A DNA stretch of 64,000 nucleotides from Stutzerimonas stutzeri (GTDB taxonomy: Bacteria; Pseudomonadota; Gammaproteobacteria; Pseudomonadales; Pseudomonadaceae): contig NZ_JANGEY010000001.1 in NCBI RefSeq assembly GCF_024451105.1, forward strand, positions 651,869 to 715,868. Reading direction: 5' to 3'. Shown here piece after piece: positions 50,076 to 59,399 of the stretch; position 1 is the stretch's first letter, and every line of letters begins with the position of its first letter. The notes below the pieces were generated by a model. It worked only from the letters and a program-made list of their open reading frames with translations, made no database searches and had not been told where the DNA came from. The translations under genes were made by a program, and so were the position numbers.

Positions 50076-50540
50076 TCAGGCGCTCTTGCGCCCGCCCGGC
50101 GCACCGGGTTCGATCCGGGCCAGCTCCTGCAGCAGGCGCATCAGGGTCTGGAAGTTCTCCGGGCCGAACTGGCGCTGGATTTCCTTGTACTGGCGGGCCA
50201 TCTCGCCGCTCATCTCCTCGAACAGCGCGATGCCCTTGGGCGTCAGGCTGACGCACAGGCGGCGCTGGTCGTTGGCCGGCTTCCAGCGCCGTACCAGGCC
50301 GTCGCGCTCCAGACGCACCAGCACGCCGGTCATGCTCGGGCGCAGGATGCAGGCCATCTCCGCCAGTTGGTGGCTCTCCAGCTCGCCGTGCGGGTACTGG
50401 CTGAGGATGCGGATCACCCGCCACTGCTGTTCGGTCAGGTCGTGGGCGTTGAGCAGCGGCCGGAAGAAGCTCATCGCCGCTTCGCGCGCCTGCAGCAGGG
50501 CCAGGGTGAGGGAAGGTTCGGGTTTGGACATGGAGGCCAT
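50076..50540 (-). CDS. hpaR: MarR-family repressor HpaR
   Basis: A 154-aa MarR-type winged-helix protein of the HpaR family (homoprotocatechuate degradation repressor): SLTLALLQAREAAMSFFRPL, then LTEQQWRVIRIL and the recognition region ILRPSMTGVLVRLERDGLV. In E. coli W, HpaR represses the meta operon and is released by 4-hydroxyphenylacetate-type ligands. Here it is the last pathway-linked gene of the minus-strand cluster. The start is the ATG at 50540 behind AGGA; a second ATG at 50531 is possible. A terminator-like hairpin lies just upstream in its leader. Confidence 0.9.
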   Translation of the reverse strand: MASMSKPEPSLTLALLQAREAAMSFFRPLLNAHDLTEQQWRVIRILSQYPHGELESHQLAEMACILRPSMTGVLVRLERDGLVRRWKPANDQRRLCVSLTPKGIALFEEMSGEMARQYKEIQRQFGPENFQTLMRLLQELARIEPGAPGGRKSA

Positions 50541-50551
50541 GATGTTCCTGG

Positions 50552-50588
50552 AAAAAACCACAAGGCGCCGCCCCTCCGGGGCGACGCC
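50552..50588 (-). terminator. Terminator-like hairpin in the hpaR leader
   Basis: On the minus strand an 11-bp stem (GGCGTCGCCCC with GGGGCGGCGCC) and 3-nt loop is followed within 6 nt by a T6 run, between gabD and hpaR. The T-run ends about 12 nt before the hpaR start. Confidence 0.65.
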
Positions 50589-50615
50589 ATGCTCTGACAC
50601 AGAAGGCGGGCGCGC

Positions 50616-52070
50616 TCAGCCACCGATGCCCAGACACATGTACTTGAGCTCGACGTAGTCGTCGATGCCGTACCTGGAGCCCTCGCGGCCGGTGCCGGAT
50701 TCCTTGATGCCGCCGAAGGGAGCGATCTCGGTGGAGATGATACCCTCGTTGACGCCGACCATGCCGTATTCCAGTGCCTCGCTGACCCGCCAGGCGCGGC
50801 CCAGGTCGCGGGTGTACAGGTAGGAGGCCAGGCCGAACTCGGTGTCGTTGGCCATCTGGATCGCTTCGGCCTCGGTCTTGAAGCGGAAGATCGGCGCCAG
50901 CGGACCGAAGGTCTCGTCGCGCGCCACCAGCATGTCCGGGGTCACCTCGCCGAGCACGGTCGGCTCGAAGAAGCTGCCGCCCAGGGCGTGCGGCTTGCCG
51001 CCGGCGAGCACCTTGGCGCCCTTGGCAACGGCGTCGGCGATGTGCTCCTCGACCTTGGCCACCGCCTTGGCGTTGATCAGCGGGCCCTGCTCGGCGCCGG
51101 CCTCGTGGGCCGGGGCGACCTTGAGGGCGTTGACCGCGGCCACCAGGCGCTTGGCGAACTCGTCGTAGACGCCGTCCTGCACCAGCAGGCGGTTGGTGCA
51201 CACGCAGGTCTGGCCGCTGTTGCGGTACTTGGAGGCCATGGCGCCGGCCACCGCGGCGTCGAGGTCGGCGTCGTCGAAGACGATGAACGGCGCGTTGCCG
51301 CCCAGCTCCATGCTGACCTTCTTCATGGTGTCGGCGCACTGCGCCATGAGCATCTTGCCGATCCCGGTGGAGCCGGTGAACGACAGCTTGCGCACGCTCG
51401 GGTTGCCGGTCAGCTCGCCGCCGATGGCGCGGGCGTTGCCGGTGACCACGTTGACCACCCCGGCGGGGATGCCGGCGCGGCTGGCCAGTTCGGCCAGGGC
51501 CAGCGCCGACAGCGGGGTCTCCGAGGCCGGCTTGATGACGATGGTGCAGCCGGCGGCCAGCGCCGGGCCGGCCTTGCGGGTGATCATCGCGTTGGGGAAG
51601 TTCCACGGGGTGATCGCGGCGACCACGCCGATCGGCTGCTTGATCACCACCAGGCGGCGGCCCTGCTTGTCGTGCGGGATCACGTCGCCGTAGACGCGCT
51701 TGGCTTCCTCGGCGAACCACTCGATGAAGCTGGCGCCGTAGGCGATCTCGCCGCGGCTCTCGGTCAGCGGCTTGCCCTGTTCCCAGCTGAGCAGGCGGGC
51801 CAGGTCTTCCTGGTTGGCCATGATCAGCTCGAACCACTTGCGCAGCAGCGCCGAGCGCTCCTTGGCGGTCCTGGCGCGCCAGGCCGGCAGGGCGGCCTCG
51901 GCGGCGGCCACCGCACGGGCGGTTTCCGCGGCGCCCACGGAGGCGACGTGGCAGATGTGCGACAGGTCGGCCGGGTTGGTCACCTCGAAGGTGGCGCCGT
52001 CGTCGGCGTCGATCCACTGGCCGTCGACGAAGGCCTGGGTACGCAGCAGGGTGCTATCGGTCAGTTGCAT
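50616..52070 (-). CDS. gabD: Succinate-semialdehyde dehydrogenase (NADP type)
   Basis: A 484-aa aldehyde dehydrogenase that should oxidise succinic semialdehyde to succinate. Active site: C289 in NSGQTCVCTNR, E255 in MELGGNAP, N157 in TPWNFPNA; the family features of GabD are strong (FDDADLDAAVAGAMASKYRN). In this operon the HpaI aldolase gives pyruvate and succinic semialdehyde, so this enzyme completes the pathway to the TCA cycle. Gap to hpaI is 21 nt. Confidence 0.9.
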   Translation of the reverse strand: MQLTDSTLLRTQAFVDGQWIDADDGATFEVTNPADLSHICHVASVGAAETARAVAAAEAALPAWRARTAKERSALLRKWFELIMANQEDLARLLSWEQGKPLTESRGEIAYGASFIEWFAEEAKRVYGDVIPHDKQGRRLVVIKQPIGVVAAITPWNFPNAMITRKAGPALAAGCTIVIKPASETPLSALALAELASRAGIPAGVVNVVTGNARAIGGELTGNPSVRKLSFTGSTGIGKMLMAQCADTMKKVSMELGGNAPFIVFDDADLDAAVAGAMASKYRNSGQTCVCTNRLLVQDGVYDEFAKRLVAAVNALKVAPAHEAGAEQGPLINAKAVAKVEEHIADAVAKGAKVLAGGKPHALGGSFFEPTVLGEVTPDMLVARDETFGPLAPIFRFKTEAEAIQMANDTEFGLASYLYTRDLGRAWRVSEALEYGMVGVNEGIISTEIAPFGGIKESGTGREGSRYGIDDYVELKYMCLGIGG

Positions 52071-52091
52071 GGCGAATCTCTCGAAAGGAAA

Positions 52092-52895
52092 TCAGTAGAC
52101 GCTGCTGCCGCCGGCGGCCGGCGCCGGCGCAGTACCCTTGAAGTTGGCGGCCAGCGCCTTGAGCGAGCGCATCAGCAGGCTGGTGTCGACGCCCACGGCG
52201 ACGAACGCGCAGCCCAGCTCCAGGTAACGGCGCGCCAGCTTCTCGTCGGCGCTGAGGATGCCGGCGGCCTTGCCGGCCTTGCGGATGCGCGCGATGGCGT
52301 CCTCGATGGCGGCCTGGACTTCCGGGTGGCCGGGGTTGCCGCGGTGGCCCATGGCCGCCGACAGGTCGGCCGGGCCGATGAACACGCCGTCGACGCCCTC
52401 GACCGCAGCGATGGCGTCGAGGTTCTCCAGGCCCCTGAGGCTCTCCACCTGGACCAGCAGGCACATCTGCGCGTCGGCCTCGGCCAGGTAGGTGGGAATG
52501 TTGTTCCAGCGCGAGGCGCGCGCCAGGGCGGCGCCGACGCCGCGGATGCCCTTCGGCGGATAGTGCATGGCGCGCACCAGATCCTCGGCCTGCTCGGCCG
52601 ACTCGACCATCGGCACCAGCAGGGTCTGCGCGCCGATGTCGAGCAGCTGCTTGATGATCACCGCGTCGCCGATCGGCGGACGGACGATCGGCTGGCTGGC
52701 GTACGGGGCCACCGCCTGCAGCTGGCCGAGCAGCGCGCGCAGATCGTTGGGTGCGTGCTCGGCGTCGAGCAGCAGCCAGTCGAAACCGGCGTTGGCCGCC
52801 AGCTCGGCGCAGTACGGGTCGGCCAGGCCGACCCACAGGCCGATCTGCTGCTCGGCGTTCAGACGCTGCTTGAAGGTGTTGACTGGCATCTGCAT
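52092..52895 (-). CDS. hpaI: 4-hydroxy-2-oxoheptanedioate aldolase HpaI
   Basis: A 267-aa class II pyruvate aldolase that splits 4-hydroxy-2-oxoheptane-1,7-dioate into pyruvate and succinic semialdehyde. Conserved residues: H47 (LDAEHAPN), R72 (VRPP), E151 and D177 (metal ligands, VQVESL and GPADLS), offset by two from the E. coli enzyme. The start is the ATG at 52895 with GAGG upstream; an ATG two codons later is possible. Gap to hpaH is 10 nt. Confidence 0.95.
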   Translation of the reverse strand: MQMPVNTFKQRLNAEQQIGLWVGLADPYCAELAANAGFDWLLLDAEHAPNDLRALLGQLQAVAPYASQPIVRPPIGDAVIIKQLLDIGAQTLLVPMVESAEQAEDLVRAMHYPPKGIRGVGAALARASRWNNIPTYLAEADAQMCLLVQVESLRGLENLDAIAAVEGVDGVFIGPADLSAAMGHRGNPGHPEVQAAIEDAIARIRKAGKAAGILSADEKLARRYLELGCAFVAVGVDTSLLMRSLKALAANFKGTAPAPAAGGSSVY

Positions 52896-52905
52896 CGATC
52901 TTTCC

Positions 52906-53709
52906 TCAGACGAAGCGGCAGGAGATGGAGCCGAGCATGTCGTAGTCGACATGGAAGGTGTCGCCGGCCTTGGCCGCCACCGGGCGGGTGAACGAGCCGC
53001 CGAGGATGATCTGCCCCGGCTCCAGGGTCACGCCGTAGGGCGCCAGCTTGTTGGCCAGCCAGGCCACGCCCTTGGCCGGGTGGTTGAGCACCGCGGCGGA
53101 CACCCCGGACTCCTCGATCACGCCGTTGCGATAGAGGATCGCCGGCACGCGACGCAGGTCGACGTCGTGCGGACGGATGGCGCGACCGCCGAGCACGATG
53201 CCGCCGTTGGCGGCGTTGTCGGAGATGGTGTCGAACACCTTGCGGGTCACCCCGGTTTCCGGGTCGACGTTGTGGATCCGCGCGTCGATGATCTCCAGCG
53301 CCGGAATCACGTACTCGGTGGCGTCCAGCACGTCGAAGAGGGTGCAGTTCGGGCCCTTCAGCGGCTTGCCGAGGATGAACGCCAGCTCGACCTCGACGCG
53401 CGGCACGATGAAGCGGCTGGCCGGGATGTCGCTGCTCTCCTCGAACAGCATGTCGTCGAGCAGCGCGCCGTAGTCCGGCTCGGTGATGTTCGAGGAGACC
53501 TGCATGGCGCGCGAGGTCAGGCCGATCTTGTGGCCGATCAGCTTGCGACCGTCGGCGATCTTCTTCGACACCCAGGCGCGCTGGATGGCGTAGGCGTCCT
53601 CGATGGTGATGCCCGGATACTCGATGGAGAACTGGCGGATCTGCTCGCCGGTGCGTTCGGCGGTATCGAGGCGTTCGGCGGCTTGCTGGATGATGCTGGC
53701 GTCGAGCAT
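52906..53709 (-). CDS. hpaH: 2-oxo-hept-4-ene-1,7-dioate hydratase HpaH
   Basis: A 267-aa hydratase of the FAH/MhpD superfamily that adds water to 2-oxohept-4-enedioate. Visible: [15 protein letters not shown], the metal-binding region [14 protein letters not shown], and late [21 protein letters not shown]. Length matches E. coli HpaH. It starts 7 nt after hpaF. Confidence 0.94.
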   Translation of the reverse strand: MLDASIIQQAAERLDTAERTGEQIRQFSIEYPGITIEDAYAIQRAWVSKKIADGRKLIGHKIGLTSRAMQVSSNITEPDYGALLDDMLFEESSDIPASRFIVPRVEVELAFILGKPLKGPNCTLFDVLDATEYVIPALEIIDARIHNVDPETGVTRKVFDTISDNAANGGIVLGGRAIRPHDVDLRRVPAILYRNGVIEESGVSAAVLNHPAKGVAWLANKLAPYGVTLEPGQIILGGSFTRPVAAKAGDTFHVDYDMLGSISCRFV

Positions 53710-53716
53710 GGAAACC

Positions 53717-54127
53717 TCAGGAATTCTTGGTGAACAGGGGGTGCAGCGTGCTGTGCTTGGCGTCGTAGACCTGCGCGCTGCTCTCGTCGATCTGCAGGGT
53801 CACGCCGATCGGCCGCTGGGCGAGCAAGCCGTCGAGGCGCGCGCGCAGCACCGCCAGCAGGCTGTCGCCGACCTGCCGGTGCACCGCCGCGCTGCGCCCG
53901 CTGCCCATGCGCAGGTTGGCGTAGAAGAAGCCGTAGTCGCCCTGGCCGTCGGCGATCGCCGCGTGCGCGGCCGGGTAGGCCAGCACGCGGGTGCCGCCGG
54001 TGGGGAACACCTGGCGGCCGTTCTCGTCGCGCTGCGCGAGCATGCAGTCGGCCAGCTCGCGGCACAGGGAAGCGACGTCGACGTCGCGCTCGAGGTCGGG
54101 GCTGTAGTAGAGGACCAGATGGGGCAT
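53717..54127 (-). CDS. hpaF: 5-carboxymethyl-2-hydroxymuconate Delta-isomerase HpaF
   Basis: A 136-aa enzyme of the 4-oxalocrotonate tautomerase superfamily. After Met removal, the N-terminal proline (MPHLVLYY) is the catalytic base. It isomerises 5-carboxymethyl-2-hydroxymuconate. The frame is open upstream, but the ATG at 54127 exposes the required Pro2 and has a nearby AAGGAG. Gap to hpaD is 10 nt. Confidence 0.92.
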   Translation of the reverse strand: MPHLVLYYSPDLERDVDVASLCRELADCMLAQRDENGRQVFPTGGTRVLAYPAAHAAIADGQGDYGFFYANLRMGSGRSAAVHRQVGDSLLAVLRARLDGLLAQRPIGVTLQIDESSAQVYDAKHSTLHPLFTKNS

Positions 54128-54137
54128 GGCGCGCTCC

Positions 54138-55058
54138 TTACAGGCGGCTGGCGGCGATGAAGTCCGGGTTGCTGGCCTGCGCCGCCGGGATGGCCGAACC
54201 GTCCTGCGGGGTGACCGGGAACACCGCATTGATCTGCCCGGTGCCGGAGGAACCGAAGTACGGGGTCAGCACCTCGGCCTTGCCGTCGTACTTGCTCCAG
54301 CCCAGCGCGCCGAGCAGCATCGCGGTGTCGTGCATGAAGCCCTCGCCGTGACCCTTGACCGCGTACTCCGGCAGCATGGCGCAGAAGGTCTCCCACTCGC
54401 CCTGCTCCCACATCTGCACCACGCGGTGGTCGAGGTCCTCGAGGAACGGGCTCCACACCTTGGTGGCGAAGTCCGGCGCGGTGCCGTTCTGCGCGAAGCG
54501 GTGCGACAGCGAGCCGCTGGCGAGGAAGGCCACGGTGCCGTCGTAGTGCTCTTCCACGGCCTTGCGCATCGCCCAGCCGAGGCGCGCGCTGTCGGCCAGG
54601 TAGTGCGAGGTGCACAGCGCCGACACCGAGATCACCTTGAAGCGCTGGTCGGCGTTCATGTAGCGCATCGGCACCAGGGTGCCGTACTCCGGGCCGAGGG
54701 TGGTGGCGTCGTGGGCCATGGTCTCCACGCCCAGGCGGTTGGCTTCCTCGGCCAGCAGGCGGCCCAGCTCCGGGTTGCCCGGGAACTCGTACGCCATGTT
54801 GCTGATGAAGTGCGGCAGCTCGTTGCTGGTGTACACGCCCTTGAAGTGCGGCGCGCAGTTGATGTGGTAGTTGGCGTTGACCAGCCAGTGGGTGTCGAAC
54901 ACCACGATGGTGTCGACGTTCAGCTCGCGGCAGCGGCGGGCGATCTCGATGTGACCGTCGATGGCCGCCTGGCGGAAGCCGTGGCGCGGGCCGGGCAGCT
55001 CGGACAGGTACATGGAGGGAACGTGGGTGATCTTGGCAGCCAGAGCGAGTTTGCCCAT
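54138..55058 (-). CDS. hpaD: 3,4-dihydroxyphenylacetate 2,3-dioxygenase HpaD
   Basis: A 306-aa type III (LigB-like) extradiol dioxygenase that opens the ring of homoprotocatechuate. Features: KITHVPSMYLSELPGPRHGF at the N terminus, VVFDTHWLVNANYHINCA, SGSLSHRFAQNG and a C-terminal PYFGSSGTGQINAVFP. Iron-binding histidines fall in the first and middle motifs. The start is the ATG at 55058 behind AAGGAG. It lies 137 nt from hpaE, separated by hairpins. Confidence 0.94.
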   Translation of the reverse strand: MGKLALAAKITHVPSMYLSELPGPRHGFRQAAIDGHIEIARRCRELNVDTIVVFDTHWLVNANYHINCAPHFKGVYTSNELPHFISNMAYEFPGNPELGRLLAEEANRLGVETMAHDATTLGPEYGTLVPMRYMNADQRFKVISVSALCTSHYLADSARLGWAMRKAVEEHYDGTVAFLASGSLSHRFAQNGTAPDFATKVWSPFLEDLDHRVVQMWEQGEWETFCAMLPEYAVKGHGEGFMHDTAMLLGALGWSKYDGKAEVLTPYFGSSGTGQINAVFPVTPQDGSAIPAAQASNPDFIAASRL

Positions 55059-55125
55059 GACGATTCTCCTTGCGGCCTCATGCGCGCGGCGCACGCGGCG
55101 ATGGTTCGGGTTGTGCAGGGCCGAA

Positions 55126-55184
55126 AACGGGCAGTCCCCGAGGGGAGCTGCCCGTTCCGACGCGGGCGACCGTCAGGCGGTCGC
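55126..55184 (-). terminator. Two tandem hairpins, one terminator-like, between hpaE and hpaD
   Basis: On the minus strand, GCGACCG/CGGTCGC (55184-55166) is followed by a longer stem (55156-55126, AACGGGCAG and CTGCCCGTT with inner CCCC/GGGG pairing) ending in a TTTT run. It splits the operon into G1-G2-E and D-F-H-I-gabD. Confidence 0.6.
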
Positions 55185-55195
55185 TAGTGGCTGCC

Positions 55196-56656
<1,461 letters not shown>

Positions 56657-56667
56657 TGCTTAAACCC

Positions 56668-57447
56668 TCACTTGGCTACTGCGGCATTCTTGGCAGCGAA
56701 GAAATCGGCTTCGCTGACGATGGTGTTGACCAGGCGACCGACGCCCTCCACTTCCACGACCACCTCGTCGCCCGGCTTGACGTCGGCCAGGCCTTCCGGG
56801 GTGCCAGTGGCGATCATGTCGCCCGGCTGCAGGGTCATGAACGCGGACAGGTATTCGATCAGGAACGGGATGTCGAAGATCATGTCCGCGGTGGTGCCTT
56901 CCTGGCGCAGCTCGCCGTTGATCCAGGTGCGCAGCTTGAGGTTCTGCGGGTCGGCGATCTGGCTGCGGTCGATGATGTACGGGCCGACCGGGGTGGTGCA
57001 GTCGCGGTTCTTCACCCTAAGGTTCGGCCGGTAGTAGTTCTCCAGATAGTCGCGGATCGCGTAGTCGTTGCACACGGTGTAGCCGGCGACGTAGTCCAGG
57101 GCGTCCTCGCGCTTGACGTTGCGCGCGGTCTTGCCGATCACCGCCACCAGCTCGCACTCGTAGTGCATGTAGGCGACGTTGTCCGGACGCCAGGTGATCT
57201 GGCGGTGGCCGGTGTAGGTGTTCGGCGCCTTGATGAACACCAGCGGCTCGGTCGGCGCCTTGAACGCCAGCTCGGCGGCGTGGTCGGCGTAGTTCAGGCC
57301 GAGGGCGAACATGCTGCCGGTGGCCGGCGGCAGCCACTCGACCTGATCCTCGGCCAGCAGGGTGCCATCGACCAGGCGGACGGCGTTGTTGTCTTCGACG
57401 GACACGTTGTGGACTTCGCCCTGGTAACGGATGCGTGCGTGTTTCAT
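56668..57447 (-). CDS. hpaG2: HpaG2: C-terminal-type half of the isomerase/decarboxylase
   Basis: A 259-aa FAH-fold protein matching one half of the E. coli bifunctional HpaG (HpcE). In the split form, HpaG2 and HpaG1 together carry out decarboxylation of 5-oxopent-3-ene-1,2,5-tricarboxylate and isomerisation of the product. Visible: GSMFALGLNYADHAAEL, metal-binding YECELVAVIGKTAR and GDMIATGTPEGLADVKPGD. Ten nt after hpaG1. Confidence 0.9.
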   Translation of the reverse strand: MKHARIRYQGEVHNVSVEDNNAVRLVDGTLLAEDQVEWLPPATGSMFALGLNYADHAAELAFKAPTEPLVFIKAPNTYTGHRQITWRPDNVAYMHYECELVAVIGKTARNVKREDALDYVAGYTVCNDYAIRDYLENYYRPNLRVKNRDCTTPVGPYIIDRSQIADPQNLKLRTWINGELRQEGTTADMIFDIPFLIEYLSAFMTLQPGDMIATGTPEGLADVKPGDEVVVEVEGVGRLVNTIVSEADFFAAKNAAVAK

Positions 57448-57457
57448 GTTCGGCTCC

Positions 57458-58207
57458 TTATTCCGCGACCACGGTGTTGCTGAGGCGGCCTACGCCGGCG
57501 ATTTCGACTTCGACCTTGTCGCCGACCTTGAGGTCGACGCGGCCTTCCGGCACGCCGGTGATGATCAGGTCGCCCGGCTCGAAGGTCATGAACTGGCTGA
57601 GGAAGCTGATCAGCTCGGGAATGCGGCGCACGAAGTTGGCGGTGCTGTTCTGCTGGCGGACTTCGCCGTTGACCAGCAGCCTGATCTCCAGCACGTGCGG
57701 ATCCTTGATGTCGGCGGCATCGACCACCACCGGGCCGACCGGGCAGAAGGTGTCGCGGCACTTGGCCTTGACCGCCGGGCGGTAGAAGCTGAGTTCCGGC
57801 AGGGTCACTTCGTTGACCGCGGTGTAGCCGCCGACGTAGTCCATGGCCTCGGCCTCGGAGACGCGGCTGGCGCGCTTGCCGATCACCACGCCCAGCGCCG
57901 GGCCGGCCTGGATGGTTTCGACGCCGGCCGGGAAGACGATGCTGCCTTCGTGGCCGACCACGGTGTTCGGGGTCTTGATGTACAGCACCGGGGTCTTCGG
58001 TGGGGTCTTGTACGGATCCTCGTTGAACTCGGCGATCTTGCTGTCCAGCAGCCCCCGGTAGTTCAGCGCGATGCCGAACACGGTGCCGCCGAACGGGGCT
58101 TTCCAGGCGTCGGCCTTGACGGCCTGGCCATTCACGGACGGTTGACCATTCTCGTCGACCGTCGCCTCGAGGACCTTGCCGTCCACTTCAATCATCGCTC
58201 GGCGCAT
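57458..58207 (-). CDS. hpaG1: HpaG1: N-terminal-type half of the isomerase/decarboxylase
   Basis: A 249-aa FAH-fold protein, homologous to HpaG2, with GTVFGIALNYRGLLDSKI, ALGVVIGKRASRVSEA and GDLIITGVPEGRVDLKVGD. First gene of the catabolic operon behind the strong promoter with two operator palindromes. The start is the ATG at 58207, with GAAGAG upstream; a second ATG at 58195 is an alternative. A fused single-gene HpaG is the E. coli arrangement. Confidence 0.9.
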   Translation of the reverse strand: MRRAMIEVDGKVLEATVDENGQPSVNGQAVKADAWKAPFGGTVFGIALNYRGLLDSKIAEFNEDPYKTPPKTPVLYIKTPNTVVGHEGSIVFPAGVETIQAGPALGVVIGKRASRVSEAEAMDYVGGYTAVNEVTLPELSFYRPAVKAKCRDTFCPVGPVVVDAADIKDPHVLEIRLLVNGEVRQQNSTANFVRRIPELISFLSQFMTFEPGDLIITGVPEGRVDLKVGDKVEVEIAGVGRLSNTVVAE

Positions 58208-58295
58208 GCCAGCTCTTCTCCACAGACCAGTTGGATAAACCGGCCCCCGCGGACAGGGCCCGGCACTCACCATGACCACCGTCGGGCGACGGCCA

Positions 58296-58309
58296 GTTAA
58301 CATGTGAAC
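58296..58309. promoter_or_regulatory. Operator-like palindrome O1 of the hpa operon
   Basis: GTTAACATGTGAAC, a 14-bp palindrome (one mismatch per half). It overlaps the expected transcription start of hpaG1, a few bases downstream of the -10 box. Confidence 0.65.
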
Positions 58310-58338
58310 TTTATAATTAACATGTTAATCGTGGTCAA
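58310..58338 (-). promoter_or_regulatory. Strong sigma70 promoter of hpaG1-hpaG2-hpaE
   Basis: On the minus strand TTGACC (58338-58333), a 17-bp spacer and TATAAA (58315-58310), close to consensus. The spacer is filled by the operator O2, so a bound repressor would block polymerase. Confidence 0.75.
58316..58329. promoter_or_regulatory. Operator-like palindrome O2 (perfect)
   Basis: ATTAACATGTTAAT is a perfect 14-bp palindrome inside the -35/-10 spacer of the hpaG1 promoter. It defines the motif shared with the sites near 60.7-61.2 kb. Confidence 0.75.
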
Positions 58339-58410
58339 GACCCTCGGCACCGCTTCGTCGCCGCGCGGTATCATGCAAGACAGCCCAGAACAGGCGGGAG
58401 GCCGCGGATC

Positions 58411-59319
58411 ATGCGGGAACATGAGCCCATTCCGAACATCAACATCGGCCAGGTCTACGACCAAAGATATGCCGACGAGGACGTGCACTACGAGGCCCTC
58501 GGCAAGCTCGCCGACTTCTTCGGCCGCAACATGCCGGTGCACCGCCACGACCGCTTCTTCCAGGTCCACTACGTGACCAGCGGCGCGGCGCGGGTCTATC
58601 TCGACGACCGGCAGTACAGCGAGAGCGCCCCGCTGTTCTTCCTCACCCCACCGACCATCCCGCACGCCTTCGTCACCCATCCGGATAGTGAAGGCCATGT
58701 TCTGACCGTGCGCCAGCAACTGGTCTGGCCGCTGCTCGAGGCCCATCTCAGCCAGTCCGGCGAGCCGCGCCTGGTGTCGCCGACCTGCGTGGCGCTCGGC
58801 TCGCTCGGCAGCGGCTACGCCGACGAGGTGGAGCGCCTCGACCGCCTGTTCGCCATGCTCGCCGAGGAATTCGCCGAACGCCGGACCGCGCGCCAGGCCA
58901 GCTTGCACGCGCTGACCCAGCTGATCTTCATCACCCTGCTGCGCCTGGCCGCCGAGCCGGTGAAGAACCAGCACGTGCGCCACGACAACCTGCAGATCTT
59001 CCACCGCTTCAACGCGCTGATCGAGGACCACTACCGCGAGCACTGGGCGCTGTCGCGCTACGCCCAGGCGATGGGCGTCACCGAGGCGCGCCTCAACGAC
59101 ATCTGCCGACGCATCGCCGACCTGCCGTCCAAGCGCCTGGTCCACGAGCGGCTGATGCAGGAGGCCCGCCGCCTGCTGCTGTTCACCGCCGGCTCGGTGA
59201 ACGAGATCGGCTACCAGCTCGGCTTCAAGGACCCGGCCTACTTCACCCGCTTCTTCAGCCGCGAGGCCGGCATGACCCCCAGCGAGTACCGCAGCCGCGA
59301 GGGCGAACGCACCGAGTGA
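58411..59319 (+). CDS. hpaA: AraC-family activator HpaA
   Basis: A 302-aa regulator: N-terminal cupin-type sensor domain (about 20-110, MPVHRHDRFFQVHYVTSG) and C-terminal AraC HTH (about 205-300, LSRYAQAMGVTEARLNDICR, then GYQLGFKDPAYFTRFF). HpaA in E. coli W activates hpaBC in response to 4-hydroxyphenylacetate. Divergent from hpaG1. A terminator follows its stop. The initiation codon is the ATG at 58411; upstream operator sites overlap this intergenic region too. Confidence 0.9.
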   Translation: MREHEPIPNINIGQVYDQRYADEDVHYEALGKLADFFGRNMPVHRHDRFFQVHYVTSGAARVYLDDRQYSESAPLFFLTPPTIPHAFVTHPDSEGHVLTVRQQLVWPLLEAHLSQSGEPRLVSPTCVALGSLGSGYADEVERLDRLFAMLAEEFAERRTARQASLHALTQLIFITLLRLAAEPVKNQHVRHDNLQIFHRFNALIEDHYREHWALSRYAQAMGVTEARLNDICRRIADLPSKRLVHERLMQEARRLLLFTAGSVNEIGYQLGFKDPAYFTRFFSREAGMTPSEYRSREGERTE

Positions 59320-59331
59320 GCACCGGATGCA

Positions 59332-59361
59332 AAAAGGCCCGCCGGTGAGGGCGGGCCTTTT
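59332..59361. terminator. Bidirectional terminator between hpaA and porin gene
   Basis: AAAAGGCCCGCC pairs with GGCGGGCCTTTT (perfect 12-bp stem) with A-run and T-run on the two sides. Confidence 0.9.
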
Positions 59362-59399
59362 CATTCAGCCTGGCTGCCAGCAGCCGGACTGCGGACTGC

